Of a stretch of DNA of 38,634 nucleotides, positions 17,506 to 25,699 are shown piece after piece. The translations under genes were made by a program, and so were the position numbers. Each line of letters begins with the position of its first letter. Position 1 is the stretch's first letter. This DNA is from Pseudomonas edaphica (GTDB lineage Bacteria > Pseudomonadota > Gammaproteobacteria > Pseudomonadales > Pseudomonadaceae), in contig NZ_VBVZ01000003.1 in assembly GCF_005863185.1 (NCBI RefSeq), forward strand, positions 1 to 38,634, written 5' to 3'. A model generated the notes under the pieces. The model did not search any database. It worked only from the letters and a program-made list of their open reading frames with translations, and had not been told where the DNA came from.

Positions 17506-18051
17506 ATGAGCCTTTCCCTTCGCGACCAGTTGCTCAAAGCAGGTCTGGTCAACCAAAAGCAGGCCAAGCAGGTCGGCAAAGACAAACAGAAGCAGCAGCG
17601 CCTGGTCCACAAGGGCCAGATCGAGGCTGATGACACCCAGGCGCGCCTGGCCGCCGAAGCGCATGCCGAAAAGGTCAAGCGCGACCAGGAACTGAACCGC
17701 CAGCAGCAGGAAAAAGCCGAGGCCAAGGCCCGCACGGCCCAGGTTAAACAACTGATCGAAACCTCGCGCCTGCCCAAGCTGACTACCGAGGATTACTACA
17801 ACTTCGTGGATGACAAGAAGGTCAAGCGCCTGTCGGTCAACACGTTGATGCGCAACAAACTGAGCAACGGCTCCCTGGCGATCGTGCACCACGGTGGCGG
17901 CTACGAGGTGATCCCGCGTGAAGCGGCGCTGAAGATCCAGGAGCGCGCACCAGAGCGTATCGTGCAGCTCAATATCCTCACCGAAAGCCAGGTGCCGGAT
18001 GAGGACGATCCATACGCGGCCTACCAGATCCCGGATGATCTGATGTGGTAA
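17506..18051 (+). CDS. DUF2058 protein (YaiL-like)
   Basis: This 181-residue cytoplasmic protein belongs to the DUF2058/YaiL family. The N-terminus MSLSLRDQLLKAGLVNQKQAKQ is typical. Residues about 15-90 are very rich in Lys, Gln, Glu and Ala and should form a long charged helix or coiled coil. The C-terminal part (about 90-181) is globular, with TTEDYYNFVDDKKVKRL and a final YQIPDDLMW. The family is annotated as nucleoprotein/polyamine- or polysome-associated in E. coli, but no biochemical role is settled. It lies 25 bases after mazG, probably in the same transcript, and is followed by a strong hairpin shared with the convergent receptor gene. Confidence 0.85.
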   Translation: MSLSLRDQLLKAGLVNQKQAKQVGKDKQKQQRLVHKGQIEADDTQARLAAEAHAEKVKRDQELNRQQQEKAEAKARTAQVKQLIETSRLPKLTTEDYYNFVDDKKVKRLSVNTLMRNKLSNGSLAIVHHGGGYEVIPREAALKIQERAPERIVQLNILTESQVPDEDDPYAAYQIPDDLMW

Positions 18052-18065
18052 GGCGTTAAAAACAA

Positions 18066-18092
18066 CAAACCCCGCTCAAAAGGCGGGGTTTG
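18066..18092. terminator. Bidirectional intrinsic terminator
   Basis: CAAACCCCGC (18066-18075) pairs with GCGGGGTTTG (18083-18092) over a seven-base loop. A T-rich tract follows on the plus strand, and A-rich sequence before it gives U on the minus strand. It lies between the convergent DUF2058 gene and siderophore receptor gene and can stop both. Confidence 0.88.
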
Positions 18093-18118
18093 TGTTTTTA
18101 ACCTGCAGCTTCAGCCGA

Positions 18119-20239
18119 TCACCAATCCACTGCATAACTCACGCTGAAGGTACGCCCTTCAGCGTTCGGGTACGGCGCACGGGCGTTGGCCTGGGCAAAC
18201 ATGTTCTGGTAATTGCGGTTACTGAGGTTGTAGATCGCGCCTTCCAGGCGACCGACTGGCAACCTGACCGAACCGAGCAGATCGACCAGCGTATAACCTT
18301 TGATATCGCGGCCGTTGTTGTCTTTGGCCGCGGCATCATAGTCGGCCAGTTGCATGCCTTGCAGGCGCAGGCTGTAGTCGCCACGGTCATAGCCGACAAA
18401 GGCGGTGGTCTTGGCAGGCGAGATACGTGTGGCGGGCAGGTCGATCCATTTGCCGTTTTGCTGGGTCTCGCCTTTGGCGTAGGCGTACGTGCCGCCTACC
18501 GACCATTGATCGGTGACGTTGTAGGTCAGGCTGGTTTCGATGCCGCGCACGCGCTCTTTCTGGTTGATCAGGCGCAACACACGGTCATTGGCATCATAAA
18601 ACTGGGTGACGTCCGAGGTGTTCTCATACGCGGTGACATTGGCCAGCCACTTGTCCCAGTTGCCACGCCAGCCCAGCTCGTAACTGTCGACCTTGAGGGC
18701 TTGGGCGTTCAAGTCCTGGATGTCGTATTTGCTGTTGACGTCCCGCAGGAAGCGCTGGATATCCGGCAGGGAAAACCCCTGGCTGAAATTGACGAACACA
18801 TCCTGGTTTTCATTCAGGTGGTACACCGCACCCAGGTTGTAGAGCGTGTCATCGTATTTGAGGGTGCCGCCCGGCAGTGTGGCGCGGTTGCCGGTCTGCA
18901 CGATCTCGCCGTAGGCAATGCTGTCGGACACTTCGCTTTCGATCCACTCACGACGGATGCCGCCACGTAAGGTCCAGTCATCGATATCGTAGGACAGCTG
19001 GCCAAAAATGGCTTTGGTGGCGGTTGCGATGTCCGGGCCCATCTCAAAGGTGGTGCCGGTCTTGGTATAGCTCAGGCCGTTGACCCGGTATTGGTCGCCG
19101 CGTTGGCGCGAGGTTTCATGGTCATAGTCGGCGCCCCAGACCAGGTTACCGGTCGCCGAGCCGATGTCCGGCATTTGTGTATCAATCGCTGCCCGCACAC
19201 CATAGACGTCTTGCACACTGTTGTTGTCGGACACCCCGGCACGACCGCGAGACAGGTCCGGGAAGAACAGTGCATCGGCACGCCGCCAGTAACTTTCGAC
19301 CTGCAAGCCCTGGCCGTAGAAGTCCTTGTCGGCGTAATTGAGGTTGACCGCCTGGTTGTGGGTGAAGGGTTGGTCATCCAGGTCCAGGCCTTTTACCGCG
19401 ACGGCAGTGCTGGTGATGCGTGGGTTCTTGGTGTAGCGGGTGTCCTGTTCATCTTTATAGTCTTGCAGCGACAGACTGATCTTCTTGTCGTCATCCAGCT
19501 CGTAGCCGAAGCGACCTTGCAGGTCGTAGGTGTCGGTGTCCATGTTGCTGCCCTGGGACGTGTCCTGGGGAATGCGTTTGCCGTTACCGTCGAACTGGTC
19601 GTTGCGTTGCACCGTATTGCCCGACACGTACCAGTCCACCGGGCCTTTGCGGCCGGTGGCACTTTGGAAGGCTTCGTAGGAAAACCCCTTGTGGCTGAAA
19701 TTGTTACCGGCGGTCATGCCGATCTTGCTGCTGAAGGCCAGGTCTTCGCCTTTGTTGCGCTTGGTAATGATGTTGATGATGCCGCCTGAGGCGCCGGCGC
19801 CGTAGACGCTGCTGGCGCCGGATATCACTTCGATGCGCTCGATGCTTTCCGGTGCCACGCTGTTGAGCTGGCGGAAGTTGTCACGCGTGGCGTTCTGGGA
19901 CACGCCATCAATCAGGATCAGCGTGTTGCGCCCGCGCAGCGTTTGGCCGAAGTTGCTCATGCCACCGCTGGAGGGCGCTATGCCCGGGACCAGTTGCCCG
20001 AGGATATCGGCAACCCGGCGTCCTGCTGCTGTCTGCTGGCGGATCTGTGCTTCGTCGATGACCTGTACCGAGCCTGGGATCGCGGCAATGCTGGTTTCAC
20101 TGCGAGTGGCCGAAACGACCGTCGCCTGCAATTGCAGGTTGGTAGCCGCCGCTGGCGCGTCTTCAGGTTGATCGGCCCAGACAGGCGCGCTTATCGAACC
20201 GAGCAGGGGCAGCAGGACGGCCCATTGTGATTTGTTCAT
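18119..20239 (-). CDS. TonB-dependent siderophore receptor (IutA-like)
   Basis: This 706-residue outer-membrane ferric-siderophore transporter has a signal peptide at about 1-22 (cleavage after PVWA) and a TonB-box-like LQATVVSATR at 37-46. The plug domain contains LRGRNTLILIDGVSQNATRD and ERIEVISGASSVYGAGASGG. A beta-barrel follows and ends in the expected aromatic residue (SVSYAVDW). Segments such as VDSYELGWRGNWDKW and GYTLVDLLGSVRLPVGRLEG resemble IutA, the aerobactin receptor, suggesting a citrate-based hydroxycarboxylate or hydroxamate ligand. It is the third gene of the operon: its ATG overlaps the exporter stop by four bases (ATGA). Expression is expected to be iron-repressed from the promoter ahead of the synthetase gene. 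The ligand is inferred from the adjacent NIS synthetase. Confidence 0.92.
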   Translation of the reverse strand: MNKSQWAVLLPLLGSISAPVWADQPEDAPAAATNLQLQATVVSATRSETSIAAIPGSVQVIDEAQIRQQTAAGRRVADILGQLVPGIAPSSGGMSNFGQTLRGRNTLILIDGVSQNATRDNFRQLNSVAPESIERIEVISGASSVYGAGASGGIINIITKRNKGEDLAFSSKIGMTAGNNFSHKGFSYEAFQSATGRKGPVDWYVSGNTVQRNDQFDGNGKRIPQDTSQGSNMDTDTYDLQGRFGYELDDDKKISLSLQDYKDEQDTRYTKNPRITSTAVAVKGLDLDDQPFTHNQAVNLNYADKDFYGQGLQVESYWRRADALFFPDLSRGRAGVSDNNSVQDVYGVRAAIDTQMPDIGSATGNLVWGADYDHETSRQRGDQYRVNGLSYTKTGTTFEMGPDIATATKAIFGQLSYDIDDWTLRGGIRREWIESEVSDSIAYGEIVQTGNRATLPGGTLKYDDTLYNLGAVYHLNENQDVFVNFSQGFSLPDIQRFLRDVNSKYDIQDLNAQALKVDSYELGWRGNWDKWLANVTAYENTSDVTQFYDANDRVLRLINQKERVRGIETSLTYNVTDQWSVGGTYAYAKGETQQNGKWIDLPATRISPAKTTAFVGYDRGDYSLRLQGMQLADYDAAAKDNNGRDIKGYTLVDLLGSVRLPVGRLEGAIYNLSNRNYQNMFAQANARAPYPNAEGRTFSVSYAVDW

Positions 20240-21462
20240 GATCTTGCCTTTGAGTTATTAGAAGTATTGACAGAAAAATCGGTAGTCTCAGGTGTTCGGG
20301 TGAACGAACGGATGGCGCGGATACCCAGGGCCGCCAAGGCATAGGTCAGTGCCACCAGCCAAAAGCTGTGCGCCAAGCCCACCATTGCCATGCCGACGCC
20401 ACCCAACAGTGCACCGCACAACGCGCCACCTTTTGCGGCGCTATTGCCCAGGCCCAAGGCAAACCCCTGCTGGCTGGGTGCGACGGTATTGGCGATCAAC
20501 GTGTAGGCGACCGGTAGCAGCGCGCCTTGCCACACGCCCCACAGCAGCCGGCTGGCGAGGAACCCCAGCCATTCGCCGGCCATCGCCGTGAAGGCCAGCG
20601 TCAAGGCGCAAAACCACGTGACCCATTCGATGATGCGTAATGTTTGCGCCGCGGGGTGTCGGTCAAACAGGCGGCCCCACAGCGGCGCGGACAGCGCGAG
20701 CGTCAGTGCGCTGGCGGCGTAGCTGGCGCCGATCAGCCAGGCAGGAGCGTGTAGAACATCGGCGACGTACAGGGCATAAAACGGTTGGGGCATCATCTTG
20801 GCGGCCTGGATCAGCACGATGATGGCGAGCATTGCGCCGAGCCAGCCTTTGGGCAGTGCCGTAGGCGTTGAGGCGCGTACCGGTCTTGAGCGCGGCGCAT
20901 CGCTGGGTAGAAACAGGCTGATCAGCGCGCACAGCAGGCAGACCGCCGTGGCGCTGTAGCACAGCAACGCGAAACCGGAAATATCCATCAGCCAGCCACC
21001 CAGCACCGGCCCGGCCAGCGAGCCCACGGCGGTGGCCGATTGCAACCGCGCCAGAATGTGCCCGCGCCCACCTTCGGCGCAGTACGCCAGCGCATAGGCT
21101 TGGGCTGCTGCAATAAAACCTGCCAGCGCACCTTGCGCCACGCGGATGACCACCAGCAGCCACGGGTCGGTGGTGACAGCGGCCAGCGCCTGGCATACCG
21201 CCAGGGCCAGCAGCGCGCGAATGATCATCGGCTTGTGGCCGGTACGATCACCCAGGCGCCCCCACATTGGCGTGAGGATCATCGCCGCCATCATCGGCCC
21301 GGCATACACCAGCGACGACAGCAGGCCGGTGTACTGGGCGTTGGCAACGCCCAGCAGTTTCTGGATCTGCAACGGCCAGAAGGGGCCGCTCATCTCCATG
21401 GCGCCCATCGACACCAACTGAATCACCACCAACAGGCGCAATGCAGTGTTGTTAGCCGACAT
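20236..21462 (-). CDS. MFS transporter, probable siderophore exporter
   Basis: This 408-residue major facilitator has about 12 hydrophobic segments in two halves of six, split by a polar loop around SDAPRSRPVRASTPTALPKG. The loop between helices 2 and 3 has the MFS signature GRLGDRTGHKP, with a weaker second copy GRLFDRHP in the second half. Lying between an NIS synthetase and a siderophore receptor, with overlaps on both sides (11 bases with the synthetase, 4 with the receptor), it most likely exports the finished siderophore across the inner membrane. Import of a ferric complex into the cytoplasm is the alternative. The start codon is ATG at 21460-21462, inside the end of the synthetase gene. 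Confidence 0.88.
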   Translation of the reverse strand: MSANNTALRLLVVIQLVSMGAMEMSGPFWPLQIQKLLGVANAQYTGLLSSLVYAGPMMAAMILTPMWGRLGDRTGHKPMIIRALLALAVCQALAAVTTDPWLLVVIRVAQGALAGFIAAAQAYALAYCAEGGRGHILARLQSATAVGSLAGPVLGGWLMDISGFALLCYSATAVCLLCALISLFLPSDAPRSRPVRASTPTALPKGWLGAMLAIIVLIQAAKMMPQPFYALYVADVLHAPAWLIGASYAASALTLALSAPLWGRLFDRHPAAQTLRIIEWVTWFCALTLAFTAMAGEWLGFLASRLLWGVWQGALLPVAYTLIANTVAPSQQGFALGLGNSAAKGGALCGALLGGVGMAMVGLAHSFWLVALTYALAALGIRAIRSFTRTPETTDFSVNTSNNSKARS

Positions 21463-23377
21463 TGGCGGCAGTGCTCAGCGGGTTCGGCAGGCGTCCGACG
21501 ATATCGGCGTGGCTTTCCATCAGGCGCATGCGCATAAACGACTTGGCTGGCCAGTCCTGCTCCAGCAGCGCGGCACGTTCGGTCTGCCAACGTTGGGGTT
21601 CGACCTGGCTGCGCAAATCATCGAAACACTCGCGGACCTGGGCTGACAGCTCGTCCCACAGCAGCCCCTCCGGAATATCGAAATGGCGCGCACTGAGCAA
21701 TACCAGTTCGCCCAAGTGGCACATGAACACGGTGTGCAGCAACTTGTCGCGCACGAAGCCGGCATCGTCGTACAAGGTCATCTTCGGGTCGTGCAGTTCG
21801 ATGTCGAGGCCATGGGCATGCAAGGTCTTGCGGTCGATGCGGATATCACCGAAATCACGCAGCAACAGGCGGTTTGCTTGCCCGTTTGTGCCCATGACCA
21901 TAAAGGAGTTCTGCTGATGGGCCTCGAAGGCCACGCCATAACGCAAGTACATGCCCAGCAGTGCCGGCACTGCAATCGATGCATAGTCTTTAAAAAACGC
22001 CTGCATGGCCTGCGCGTCATCAGCGCCTTTGCTCAGGCGTACCCACTGCTTGAGCAAGGGTTGCCCATGCTGATCAATGGCAAACAGGCTGCCTACCGGA
22101 ATGGCCATTTCGCCCGGTTCGAGCAGGCTCTGCGGGTTGTCACGGTACAGGACGGCCAGGTGCCGGGAGTGCTCGTCATTGGCAGGTTGTGGTTGGAAAT
22201 GCACGCCGAGTCGTTCGGGCACGATGCTGAGAATAGGTTGAATTTGCGGTTCGCGTGCCAGGATGGTTTGCAGTAAATGGCTGATCCGTGGCCCCATGCG
22301 CGCGGAGCGTGGCGACACTGTGCGCTGCACACTGGTCAAGCGCAGCGACACGGGAAGTTTAACCATTGGCGCGTCGCACCGGCCTTCAGGCAACACGGTC
22401 CTGAATGACATGGTGGGGTGGGCGGTGAACGCGACGATGTCGGTCAGCACCAGCAGCCTGTCACCGATTTCATTGGCGAACAGTTGCGGCAGCTCTTGGC
22501 GAGCTTGCCAAGGGTGAGCGGGCATCGGCAGGTAGTCGCCAGCCTCAAGGCCTTGAGCGCTTAAGTGCGCTGTCAGTTGGCGGGCGGCCTGCGGGAAGTG
22601 GTTTTGCCACCACTGCCAGTAATCTGCAGTACCGGCCAGGCTTTCGACATGGGCGAACTGGCGGTGCAGCGCGCAGAGTAAAACCGGGAAGCGCGCTTCG
22701 AACTCCGGCGAGAATTCAATAACCTGCTCTGTTCCCAGGCCCAGCTTTGTCTTGTAGTTGGGGTGCCATGGATGGCCCAAGGTGCCCCACTGCTCGAGTA
22801 CTGATGTCGGGTTGGAAACGCTTGGGTTGTTCTTGAGGTAGCTGAGCAAATTGTTTTGATGCGCGGGGGCCATTGCGGCGTGCAGCTCGAGGGTCCACTG
22901 CTCGTGAAAAGCGAGGCACAGCGTATCGTTGATAAAGCTGTCGTCTATCTCCCGGTTGAGGCGGCTCAAGACGTCTGGGACGGCAGATGATTCGAGGCTG
23001 CTGTTGAGTAATGTCAGCAACTGCGAGGGGAATCGGATTTTCTGTTCGGGCTGGCCAGCGCGCAGGACACTCACCGTGCCGCGCAAATCCCAGCTGGCCA
23101 TGCGGCCTGGGCGCAGGTGATCAAAACATAGGCGGGTGTGGTCGGGTAGCTCCAGCCAGCAGCGATTGTGTTCGTCATAAGTGCGTGTGGTGGGGTTGAG
23201 CAGGCCTTCACGGAACAGGGCTTGGATCAGGCGCTGGAAGCTGCGTTCGGCGGCAGGTGCGAGGGTGTCGATCAGGGCATCAAGCGTGACGTGCTTAGCC
23301 AGGAATTGGCGAGTGGAGAGTGCTTCACCCCAGCGTTCCAGCAGTAGTTTTTCCGGTGTGGCGACCTGTCCGTGCAT
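21452..23377 (-). CDS. IucA/IucC-family NIS siderophore synthetase
   Basis: This NRPS-independent synthetase activates a carboxylate (usually citrate or 2-oxoglutarate) with ATP and condenses it with an amine or alcohol. The 641-residue length is normal. Recognisable family motifs are HPNYKTKLG at 205-213 and HPTMSFRT at 320-327. They are followed by KLPVSLRLTSVQRTVSPRSA (340-359), FEAHQQN at 484-490 and RDFGD at 507-511, the last two within the C-terminal FhuF-like part. ATG at 23377 is chosen; it lies ten bases after AAGGAG, while a TTG just upstream is unnecessary. It is the first gene of the operon and the only biosynthetic one, so the product should be a symmetric or simple compound made by one enzyme, as with rhizoferrin synthetases. 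The exact product cannot be read from sequence. Confidence 0.9.
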   Translation of the reverse strand: MHGQVATPEKLLLERWGEALSTRQFLAKHVTLDALIDTLAPAAERSFQRLIQALFREGLLNPTTRTYDEHNRCWLELPDHTRLCFDHLRPGRMASWDLRGTVSVLRAGQPEQKIRFPSQLLTLLNSSLESSAVPDVLSRLNREIDDSFINDTLCLAFHEQWTLELHAAMAPAHQNNLLSYLKNNPSVSNPTSVLEQWGTLGHPWHPNYKTKLGLGTEQVIEFSPEFEARFPVLLCALHRQFAHVESLAGTADYWQWWQNHFPQAARQLTAHLSAQGLEAGDYLPMPAHPWQARQELPQLFANEIGDRLLVLTDIVAFTAHPTMSFRTVLPEGRCDAPMVKLPVSLRLTSVQRTVSPRSARMGPRISHLLQTILAREPQIQPILSIVPERLGVHFQPQPANDEHSRHLAVLYRDNPQSLLEPGEMAIPVGSLFAIDQHGQPLLKQWVRLSKGADDAQAMQAFFKDYASIAVPALLGMYLRYGVAFEAHQQNSFMVMGTNGQANRLLLRDFGDIRIDRKTLHAHGLDIELHDPKMTLYDDAGFVRDKLLHTVFMCHLGELVLLSARHFDIPEGLLWDELSAQVRECFDDLRSQVEPQRWQTERAALLEQDWPAKSFMRMRLMESHADIVGRLPNPLSTAANVG

Positions 23378-23423
23378 CAAATCGAACTCCTTATCCGTAG
23401 GGCTGAGTGAAAAGCGAACGGAT

Positions 23424-23442
23424 ACTATCGAGAATCATTACC
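23424..23442 (-). promoter_or_regulatory. Fur-box-like operator and promoter of the siderophore operon
   Basis: The 19 bases at 23424-23442 match the classical Fur box (GATAATGATAATCATTATC) at 13 positions and contain GAATCATTAC. On the minus strand TAGACA and GATAGT, 16 bases apart, form a possible sigma-70 promoter overlapping the box. The synthetase start codon is about 46 bases downstream. Overlap of the box with the promoter predicts repression when iron is plentiful. Confidence 0.65.
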
Positions 23443-23677
23443 AAATGTCTATTTGTTGTTACGCTTCTTGCGGAAACGATTATTCAGGGGCGAAAGGAGG
23501 GCGGTTCGAAGCCGGAGAGAGCAACCATGCAGGTCTGGAATCAGGGTTGAAGGGGCTAAGTCAGGCTGGTTCAGTGTCTTTGAGGTGACTTGTAGTACGA
23601 AGCCTGGGGTTCTGTAGGGTGTATCTGCTTTCATGCGGTCGTGGCAGAACACAGGAAAACGGTGGCTGTTAGAAACG
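23443..23677. other. Intergenic stretch without a supported gene
   Basis: This region between the siderophore promoter and the terminator at 23678 has short open frames in several registers but none with a good ribosome binding site and family-like protein. A 67-codon minus-strand frame (23449-23652) begins at GTG and runs towards the siderophore promoter; I do not accept it as a gene. Confidence 0.5.
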
Positions 23678-23705
23678 AAAAACCCCGCTCAAAGGCGGGG
23701 TTTTT
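23678..23705. terminator. Strong intrinsic terminator
   Basis: AAAAACCCCGC (23678-23688) pairs with GCGGGGTTTTT (23695-23705) over a six-base loop, with U-runs possible on both strands. It lies 57 bases past the stop of the small minus-strand gene at 23762-23950 and most likely ends that transcript. Its sequence is almost the same as the terminator at 18066-18092. Confidence 0.9.
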
Positions 23706-23761
23706 GTGTGTAGGCACACCAGCTGCTGTGTGGGGCTGGGTGACTGGCAGATTTCAGAGTT

Positions 23762-23950
23762 TCAGGAGCCGTCGGCTTGGCGTTTCATCTCAAGAGATTC
23801 GAGCTCGTTTTTATAATTGTGGGCTTCGTTCTCGTTGTGGAACATGCCGACCAGTTGGTCTTGTTGATGTACATCCCAGATGTGAATCCCATGGCCCAGT
23901 GCTTCGTGAGACATGTGTGCATCGTCGCGTTCAGTTACTTTTACAGTCAT
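23762..23950 (-). CDS. Small hypothetical protein, 62 residues
   Basis: This is a short hydrophilic protein with no signal peptide or membrane segment. It begins MTVKVTERDDAHMSHEALGH, is rich in His and acidic residues, and has a small beta-like core (GIHIWDVHQQDQLVGMFHN) followed by a helical, charged end (NEAHNYKNELESLEMKRQ). I do not recognise a named family, though similar small proteins occur in Pseudomonas. Support for a real gene is good: GGAG lies eight bases before the ATG, a promoter-like pair with a palindrome lies 50-80 bases upstream, and a strong terminator follows. It is monocistronic. The function is unknown. Confidence 0.7.
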   Translation of the reverse strand: MTVKVTERDDAHMSHEALGHGIHIWDVHQQDQLVGMFHNENEAHNYKNELESLEMKRQADGS

Positions 23951-24000
23951 CTGCTTGCTCCAATCTCTGGTTGATCTGCGGCAAGTCGTCGCAGGCCTCT

Positions 24001-24030
24001 TTTATATGTTTTGTTAGCTTGCTAAGTAAA
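24001..24030 (-). promoter_or_regulatory. Promoter with an operator-like palindrome in its spacer
   Basis: On the minus strand TTTACT (24025-24030) and TATAAA (24001-24006) are separated by 18 bases. Within the spacer and touching the -35 is the palindrome TTAGC-AA-GCTAA (24014-24025), a plausible repressor site. It would drive the 62-residue gene, whose ATG is about 50 bases downstream. Confidence 0.5.
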
Positions 24031-24179
24031 CCGATTTTGCGCGCAACTATTTATTGCAGGAAATGCAACAGTGCTGCAGGCCACGCAAATCGCGACATTG
24101 CGTCGCAGGGTGCTGAGTTTTATGACAAAAGTTTCATGTTTGCGACCGGCTGGAGCCTTGTGTTGATCATTGAGCCGCC

Positions 24180-24244
24180 ATCGCAGGCAAGCCAGCTCCC
24201 ACATTTGAAATGCATTCACCTGTGGGAGCTGGCTTGCCTGCGAT
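24180..24244. repeat. REPIN, perfect arms
   Basis: Arms at 24180-24203 and 24221-24244 are perfect 24-base inverted copies (core GCTGGCTTGCCTGCGAT) with a 17-base spacer. Here the arm order is reversed relative to the elements at 4076 and 31763: the ATCGCAGGC end faces outwards. It lies between the upstream region of the small gene and the terminator of the DUF3108 gene. The rest of the 376-base gap holds only that promoter and terminator. Confidence 0.92.
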
Positions 24245-24284
24245 AGCGGTAGTGGTTTCAACACAAAACCTCCAGGCGAAAAAA

Positions 24285-24305
24285 AGCCCCGCATTCAGCG
24301 AGGCT
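24285..24305 (-). terminator. Intrinsic terminator of the purM-purN-DUF3108 unit
   Basis: Read on the minus strand, AGCCTCGC (24298-24305) pairs with GCGGGGCT (24285-24292) with one G-U pair over five bases, followed by a run of U from the A-tract before 24285. It lies 22 bases past the DUF3108 stop codon. Confidence 0.82.
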
Positions 24306-24326
24306 CTTTTTAATCACATCACGGTA

Positions 24327-25040
24327 TCAGCTACCTTTGATAGCCTGGCCATCAACGGTACCGTCCTGCAGCATGATGTTGTATTCCTTGCCGTCGGTTT
24401 CCACCTGGCGCAGGGCAACCAAAATGCCGCCCAGGTCCTTGGCAAACCACATCTGGGTGATGCGCTTGCTTTGAGTCGGGTCACGTACACGTTCAACCTT
24501 GATCGCATCGATGGAGCCGACCTTGGTCTGGACCTTTTCCGGGCCAATCACGCGGAAGTCGTAGGTGTCGGTGTCGGTGCCTTCAACGACGATGTAGCTC
24601 ATGCTCTTCTTGCCGGCCGCCACATCGCGTTGCAGTGCCAACTGGTAAGTCGACTTGTCGAGCATGCCGCTTTGCAGGGCGACGTTGACCGGGTCTTTGT
24701 TTTCAAAGCCGGTGACTTTCTTGGCCGTCTGGTCGAAGTCCAGGTTGATCTTCTTCGACTTGCCCAGGCCGCCACGCTCGAAGCTGTAGCTCACGGGCTG
24801 CAGGGCATCTTTGTCGAGACGGATAACGCTGGTCTCGGTGAGGCTGGCGATCATCATGGACGCCTTGAAATTCAAGGTCCACGAGCCATTGTCATTCTTG
24901 ACCAGGCTGCGCTCGGCCGAGCCGCTCATGGGCAACTGCTTCCAGTCGGCGGTGTAGCTGGCGGAGAAAGGGTGAAGGTCTGCTGCTTGCACAGCGGGCA
25001 AGGCGAACAGCGCAAAAGCGAAGAGCAGGGCGCGACGCAT
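24327..25040 (-). CDS. DUF3108 domain-containing exported protein
   Basis: This 237-residue protein has a clear signal peptide (hydrophobic LLFAFALFALPAV, cleavage after VQA near residue 19) and is therefore periplasmic. The mature part is rich in beta strands and matches the DUF3108 family in pattern: FSASYTADWKQLPMSGSAER at the start, then SYSFERGGLGKSK and a late segment MWFAKDLGGILVALRQVE. Its role is not established. It lies eight bases after purN with a terminator just beyond, so it is the last gene of the purM-purN transcript. The same order (PA0945-PA0944-PA0943) occurs in P. aeruginosa from memory. It is unlikely to act in purine synthesis because it is exported. Confidence 0.86.
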   Translation of the reverse strand: MRRALLFAFALFALPAVQAADLHPFSASYTADWKQLPMSGSAERSLVKNDNGSWTLNFKASMMIASLTETSVIRLDKDALQPVSYSFERGGLGKSKKINLDFDQTAKKVTGFENKDPVNVALQSGMLDKSTYQLALQRDVAAGKKSMSYIVVEGTDTDTYDFRVIGPEKVQTKVGSIDAIKVERVRDPTQSKRITQMWFAKDLGGILVALRQVETDGKEYNIMLQDGTVDGQAIKGS

Positions 25041-25048
25041 AAAATCTC

Positions 25049-25699
25049 CTAGGTTCGAATCAAGTGGCCGCTGGCCGCGAGTAACTGACCGTCCAATAAT
25101 GCACCCTGTTCGCCGAGAATCAATCGTCCCTCGGCAAACCAGCGAACAGCCAGCGGGTAAATCCTGTGTTCCTGGGTGTGAACCCGTTGCGCAAGTGTCT
25201 GCGCCGAATCTGCAGACTCTACCGGAACCACTGCCTGTACGACCAGAGGCCCGCCATCGAGTTCCTCGGTGACAAAGTGCACGCTGCAGCCATGCTCCGT
25301 GTCGCCGGCCTCAAGGGCGCGTTGGTGTGTGTGTAACCCTTTGTATTTGGGCAGCAGGGACGGGTGAATATTGAGCAGGCGCCCTTGGTAGTGCCGCACG
25401 AAATCGGCGCTGAGGATGCGCATGAAACCGGCAAGCACCACGAGTTTGGGATTGAAGGCGTCGATCAGTTCGATCAAGGCGCTGTCGAAGGCCTCGCGAC
25501 CTTCGAAAGCCTTGTGATCCAGGGAGCGGGTGTCGATACCCGCGTCCCTGGCGCGTTGCAGGCCGTAGGCGTCGCTGCGGTTGGAGATCACCGCAGCGAT
25601 GCGCACCGGGCTATCGCCGGTGCGCGTGCTGTCGATCAGGGCCTGCAAGTTACTGCCGGTGCCGGAGAGCAGCACCACGACATCACAGGTCTCAGGCAT
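25049..25699 (-). CDS. purN: Phosphoribosylglycinamide formyltransferase
   Basis: This enzyme adds a formyl group from 10-formyltetrahydrofolate to GAR in de novo purine synthesis (third step). The 216-residue protein has the N-terminal substrate loop LLSGTGSNLQALID (about 9-22). The catalytic Asn-His pair is in NIHPSLLPKYKG (near 108-118), and the folate and catalytic aspartate loop is EELDGGPLV (near 145). Its ATG overlaps the purM stop codon (TGATG). Length and motifs are those of PurN, not the formate-dependent PurT. Confidence 0.95.
   Translation of the reverse strand: MPETCDVVVLLSGTGSNLQALIDSTRTGDSPVRIAAVISNRSDAYGLQRARDAGIDTRSLDHKAFEGREAFDSALIELIDAFNPKLVVLAGFMRILSADFVRHYQGRLLNIHPSLLPKYKGLHTHQRALEAGDTEHGCSVHFVTEELDGGPLVVQAVVPVESADSAQTLAQRVHTQEHRIYPLAVRWFAEGRLILGEQGALLDGQLLAASGHLIRT

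Noticed and set aside
23449..23652. A 67-codon minus-strand frame upstream of the siderophore operon
   Set aside because: It starts at GTG without a good ribosome binding site, has no recognisable pattern, and runs up to the Fur-box promoter.
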